Made by a program: the position numbers and the translations under genes
Origin: Planococcus sp. (in: firmicutes)
GTDB lineage: Bacteria > Bacillota > Bacilli > Bacillales_A > Planococcaceae
DNA: 8,118 nt
Direction: 5' to 3'
Assembly: GCA_030147225.1 (NCBI GenBank)
Contig: JASLAI010000077.1
Span: forward strand, 1 to 8,118
Shown: positions 6,378 to 8,118 of the stretch, one piece after another
Layout: the number at the start of each line of letters is the position of its first letter
Position numbering within the stretch: position 1 is the first letter of the stretch
The notes under the pieces: generated by a model
What the model was told of the DNA's origin: nothing
Seen by the model: only the letters and a program-made list of their open reading frames with translations
Database searches by the model: none

Positions 6378-7370
6378 TTAATAAATTAATTTTAAAAACT
6401 CTTCCGTTGTAATGCCGCCAAGAAGTTTCGGAACATCTATGCCTGCAATCGCCTCATCTAAAGAAGCACGCTCGTATTTCGAACCGATAATCGCCTGTTC
6501 GACTTCGGACACATCACCAACACCGAAAAAGTCTCCATAAATATGGGCATCTTGTACAATGCCTTTCTCTACCTGTAAACGAACATCTATGCCGCCAACA
6601 GGGAAACGATGAGAATGCTTAATGTTGAACTTAGGCGATTTGCCATAATTCCAATCCCAATTGCCGTAGCGTTCTTTCGACAACTCGTGAATGTTTTTCC
6701 AATCTTCATCTGTCAGTTCATAATAGCGGACATTTTCTTCACCTTCGAAAATGGAATGCAAGATTGCATTGCGGAATTCTGTAACAGTCATCGGCTCTTT
6801 TAAGAATTCAGAAATATTGGCTACACGGCTGCGAATAGACTTGATGCCTTTCGACTCGATTTTCTCTTTGCTGACCTTCAGTGCTGATACTACTTCATCC
6901 ATTTCTGTATCGAACAATAAGGTGCCATGGCTGAACATGCGTCCTCTTGTTGCAAATTGCGCATTGCCCGATATTTTTCGGCCTTCCGCCATCAAATCAT
7001 TGCGCCCTGAGAGTTCTGCATTGACACCCAAGCTCTGAAGTGCTTTTACTACAGGTTCAGTAAATTTACGGAAATTGCGGAAGCTATTGCCGTCATCCAC
7101 TGTGATAAAGCTGTAATTCAAATTTCCAAGATCATGATAAACCGCTCCGCCTCCTGATAAGCGGCGTACTACATGAATGCCGTTGGAATCTACATAATCC
7201 GTATTGATTTCTTCAGAAGTGTTTTGGTTTTTGCCAATGATGATTGAAGGCTCATTAATATAAAACAAAAGGAATGGATCTTTCTCAACATCCATCGTTT
7301 TCAACAGATATTCTTCGATGGCCAAGTTGATGCGCGGGTCTGTAATGCCTTTATTATCTACGAAATACAT
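6378..7370 (-). CDS. lplJ: Lipoate-protein ligase (LplJ)
   Basis: This cytoplasmic enzyme adenylates free lipoate and transfers it to the lysine of lipoyl domains, for example GcvH and the E2 subunits of 2-oxoacid dehydrogenases. The 330 residues match the B. subtilis LplJ family length. The BPL/LplA catalytic domain shows the lipoyl-AMP binding loop RRLSGGGAVYHD (69-80), NYSF (85-88), GRNDL (122-126) and the catalytic lysine in GRKISGNAQ (K132), followed by the SHGTLL segment (147-152). The C-terminal accessory domain (about 250-330) carries FNIKHSHRFPVGGIDV and IYGDFFGVGDV, typical of the two-domain bacterial ligases. The ATG at 7368-7370 has AAAGGAG (7378-7384) seven bases upstream. yhfH is divergent on the other side of a 142-bp gap. 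No strong promoter is visible; the best candidate is GTGAAT (7427-7432), 17 bases, TAAACT (7404-7409). Confidence 0.96.
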   Translation of the reverse strand: MYFVDNKGITDPRINLAIEEYLLKTMDVEKDPFLLFYINEPSIIIGKNQNTSEEINTDYVDSNGIHVVRRLSGGGAVYHDLGNLNYSFITVDDGNSFRNFRKFTEPVVKALQSLGVNAELSGRNDLMAEGRKISGNAQFATRGRMFSHGTLLFDTEMDEVVSALKVSKEKIESKGIKSIRSRVANISEFLKEPMTVTEFRNAILHSIFEGEENVRYYELTDEDWKNIHELSKERYGNWDWNYGKSPKFNIKHSHRFPVGGIDVRLQVEKGIVQDAHIYGDFFGVGDVSEVEQAIIGSKYERASLDEAIAGIDVPKLLGGITTEEFLKLIY

Positions 7371-7435
7371 AATCTCTCTCCTTTTGACTGCGTTCCTATT
7401 TCCAGTTTAACGGATTTTTCAAATAAATTCACGGT

Positions 7436-7455
7436 TTAGGGTTGACTAATCCTAA
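7436..7455. repeat. Imperfect inverted repeat overlapping the yhfH -35 box (possible operator)
   Basis: TTAGGGTT (7436-7443) and AATCCTAA (7448-7455) are 8-base arms with one mismatch, separated by GACT. The element covers the whole -35 box TTGACT of the putative yhfH promoter. The size and position fit a dimeric repressor site, but I do not recognise the regulator. Confidence 0.45.
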
Positions 7456-7470
7456 CTGTTATAATACACT
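7442..7470 (+). promoter_or_regulatory. Probable sigma-A promoter of yhfH
   Basis: TTGACT (7442-7447) and TACACT (7465-7470) are 17 bases apart. A perfect TATAAT (7460-7465) is also present, but its spacing to TTGACT is only 12 bases and it lacks another good -35, so the first pair is preferred. The start of transcription would be near 7477, about 36 bases before the yhfH ATG. Confidence 0.5.
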
Positions 7471-7497
7471 ACTTTAAACACCAACAGTACTATAACA
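7457..7497. repeat. Imperfect long-spaced inverted repeat around the yhfH transcription start
   Basis: TGTTATAATAC (7457-7467) and GTACTATAACA (7487-7497) are complementary over 11 bases with one mismatch and are 19 bases apart. The left arm covers the -10 region and the right arm touches the yhfH RBS. GTACTATAACA occurs once more, exactly, at 7817-7827. Because the left arm is upstream of the predicted transcript start, this would act as DNA and not as an RNA hairpin. Confidence 0.4.
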
Positions 7498-7512
7498 AAG
7501 GAGATGGAAGTT

Positions 7513-7638
7513 ATGATTGAAAACGTAGTTGAATTTTTCAAGAACTTGCCCCCGAAACAGTGCGCATCTTGTGGAGAAAAAATGGAAGAGCAGCATGAAT
7601 GTTATGGTACTAAGTGCGAATCCTGCGATAACTTATAA
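7513..7638 (+). CDS. yhfH: YhfH family small zinc-ribbon-like protein (41 aa)
   Basis: A strong ribosome binding site AAAGGAGA (7497-7504) precedes an ATG at 7513. The product is MIENVVEFFKNLPPKQCASC and so on, 41 residues, ending CESCDNL. Five cysteines are arranged as C17-x2-C20, C30, C35-x2-C38, with H29 next to C30, so two CxxC knuckles could bind one metal ion, as in a zinc ribbon. From memory it resembles the YhfH family of Bacillales, which is encoded next to lplJ in B. subtilis; function is unknown. It is too short for most gene callers. It has its own promoter and a terminator about 25 bases past the stop. A frame overlapping it on the same strand is a shadow without an RBS. Confidence 0.88.
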   Translation: MIENVVEFFKNLPPKQCASCGEKMEEQHECYGTKCESCDNL

Positions 7639-7660
7639 AATCAGTCAACACTTACTCACA

Positions 7661-7700
7661 AAAAACGAAGCAGCGGTTACCAGCGCTGCCTCGTTTTTTT
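7661..7700 (+). terminator. Intrinsic terminator of yhfH, probably bidirectional
   Basis: GCAGCG (7670-7675) pairs with CGCTGC (7684-7689) around an 8-base loop. The helix continues through one A-C mismatch with ACGA (7665-7668) and TCGT (7691-7694), then A-T pairs. A run of seven Ts (7694-7700) follows on the plus strand and six Ts (7660-7665) on the minus strand, so it can stop transcription both ways. Confidence 0.85.
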
Positions 7701-7888
7701 ATGTTTTATCAGGGTAACCAAGCTAAACAACGAATTAAAAAATCTAAAAACACCAATTTTCACCTAGAAAACTAAATCATAGATAGAATCAGTCGTCCTT
7801 ACTTCTTCATTTCGCTGTACTATAACACTAGTAAAAGCGCGCACATCTCTCATAACTTGTTTGTAAATCTTATCTACTATTATTTAAA
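7701..7888. other. Intergenic stretch between two terminators, no supported gene
   Basis: About 190 AT-rich bases between the yhfH terminator and the hairpin of the right-edge gene. Short frames of 24 (plus) and 29 (minus) codons exist but neither has a ribosome binding site. The one recognisable item is a second exact copy of GTACTATAACA at 7817-7827. No RNA gene fold was recognised. Confidence 0.5.
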
Positions 7889-7922
7889 CAACGGAGGCAC
7901 CGCCTAAGCGGTGCCTCCGTTG
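7889..7922 (-). terminator. Strong hairpin terminator of the FixH/YtkA-like gene
   Basis: A perfect 15-bp GC-rich stem (7889-7903 with 7908-7922) closes a CTAA loop. Read on the minus strand it is followed by TTTAAATAATAG, a weak T-tract. It lies eight bases past the stop codon of the right-edge gene. The very stable stem compensates for the short T-run; it could also protect the 3' end of the mRNA. Confidence 0.7.
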
Positions 7923-7929
7923 CTCTATA

Positions 7930-8118
7930 TCAATGGCCAGAATGGTCTTCCATCTTGTCCATGCCCTGTGAATCGTCGCTGTCATCCGGAACAATGGACT
8001 CTGGATCTGGGTTGCCGATCGTGATTTCCTGTTTCGGCATAACATGAAGGCTTCGGGCAGTAGTATGCGCCTGCATATAATACAGTCCCTCTTCTTCAAA
8101 GCTTGTTTCTGCTTCATA
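7930..8118 (-). CDS. FixH/YtkA-like protein, C-terminal 62 residues (runs off the right edge)
   Basis: The frame entering at 8118 reads YEAETSFEEEGLYYMQAHTT, continues ARSLHVMPKQEITIGNP and ends at TGA (7930-7932). The pattern EGLYY-QAHTTAR-LHVMPK resembles the YtkA-like (FixH) domain of Bacillales, an extracytoplasmic beta-sandwich of poorly known role, often a lipoprotein. The last 20 or so residues are acidic and rich in Met and His (SDDSQGMDKMEDHSGH), a tail that might bind metal such as copper. The N-terminus, including any signal peptide, is outside the window. A longer overlapping minus-strand frame (7884-8117) has a composition unlike a real protein, has no RBS visible, and runs through the terminator stem, so it is a shadow. 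The domain assignment rests on pattern memory only. Confidence 0.72.
   Translation of the reverse strand, partial: YEAETSFEEEGLYYMQAHTTARSLHVMPKQEITIGNPDPESIVPDDSDDSQGMDKMEDHSGH

Noticed and set aside
6751..7038. Plus-strand 95-codon frame antisense to lplJ
   Set aside because: Lies opposite conserved lplJ codons, no ribosome binding site; a shadow frame.
7442..7465. TTGACT with the perfect TATAAT as the yhfH promoter pair
   Set aside because: The spacer would be only 12 bases, too short for sigma-A; TTGACT with TACACT at 17 bases fits better.
7701..7775. 24-codon plus-strand frame starting right after the yhfH terminator T-run
   Set aside because: The bases before the ATG are the terminator T-run, so there is no RBS and little transcription is expected.
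7764..7853. 29-codon minus-strand frame (MRDVRAFTSVIVQRNEEVRT...) in the gap right of yhfH
   Set aside because: No Shine-Dalgarno upstream of the ATG and no recognised family; the length is within chance for a gap of this size, though the composition is protein-like.
7884..8117. 77-codon minus-strand frame beginning MKQKQALKKRDCIICRR
   Set aside because: It is out of frame with the FixH-like edge frame, rich in Arg and Cys in an unnatural way, and reads into a terminator stem.
1..8118. Mobile elements, CRISPR arrays, tRNA or rRNA genes, riboswitches
   Set aside because: I saw no transposase, spaced repeats, cloverleaf-type sequence or known riboswitch core anywhere in the window.

Overview
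The window looks like chromosomal DNA from a low-to-mid GC Gram-positive bacterium of the order Bacillales. Planococcaceae (Planococcus-like) is my best guess, but the genus cannot be fixed from this stretch alone. The grounds are strong AGGAGG-type ribosome binding sites, vegetative promoters, short hairpin terminators, a perfect Bacillus-type FadR operator, and a gene set (yhfH, lplJ, lcfB) that lies together in Bacillus subtilis. Almost everything is on the minus strand; the only convincing plus-strand gene is the 41-codon yhfH.

Layout, left to right. At 1-50 is the first part of an unrecognised minus-strand gene with its own promoter and RBS. A 13-bp hairpin terminator (189-218) separates it from lcfB, a long-chain fatty acid-CoA ligase, whose promoter is followed by a FadR operator. 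Next comes a compact four-gene BceRS-BceAB type module (1913-6305): response regulator, intramembrane-sensing kinase, ABC ATPase and a 10-TM FtsX-type permease. All three junctions overlap, so it is probably one transcript. An 11-bp hairpin terminator separates the module from lplJ (lipoate-protein ligase). A 142-bp divergent intergenic region with two inverted repeats lies between lplJ and yhfH. yhfH ends at a probably bidirectional terminator. About 190 bp without a supported gene follow, then a strong hairpin and the C-terminus of a FixH/YtkA-like protein that enters from the right edge.

How the genes work together. lcfB activates fatty acids for degradation and is probably de-repressed by long-chain acyl-CoA through FadR. 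lplJ supplies lipoyl groups to 2-oxoacid dehydrogenases and the glycine cleavage system. The BceRSAB-type module is probably a peptide-antibiotic sensing and resistance system that sits inside an otherwise conserved housekeeping neighbourhood. I found no CRISPR array, insertion sequence, rRNA, tRNA or clearly new multi-gene system. The most interesting points are at smaller scale: an extended kinase tail overlapping the ATPase start, the unclear promoter of the module, repeated motifs around the yhfH promoter, and several start codons that should be moved.
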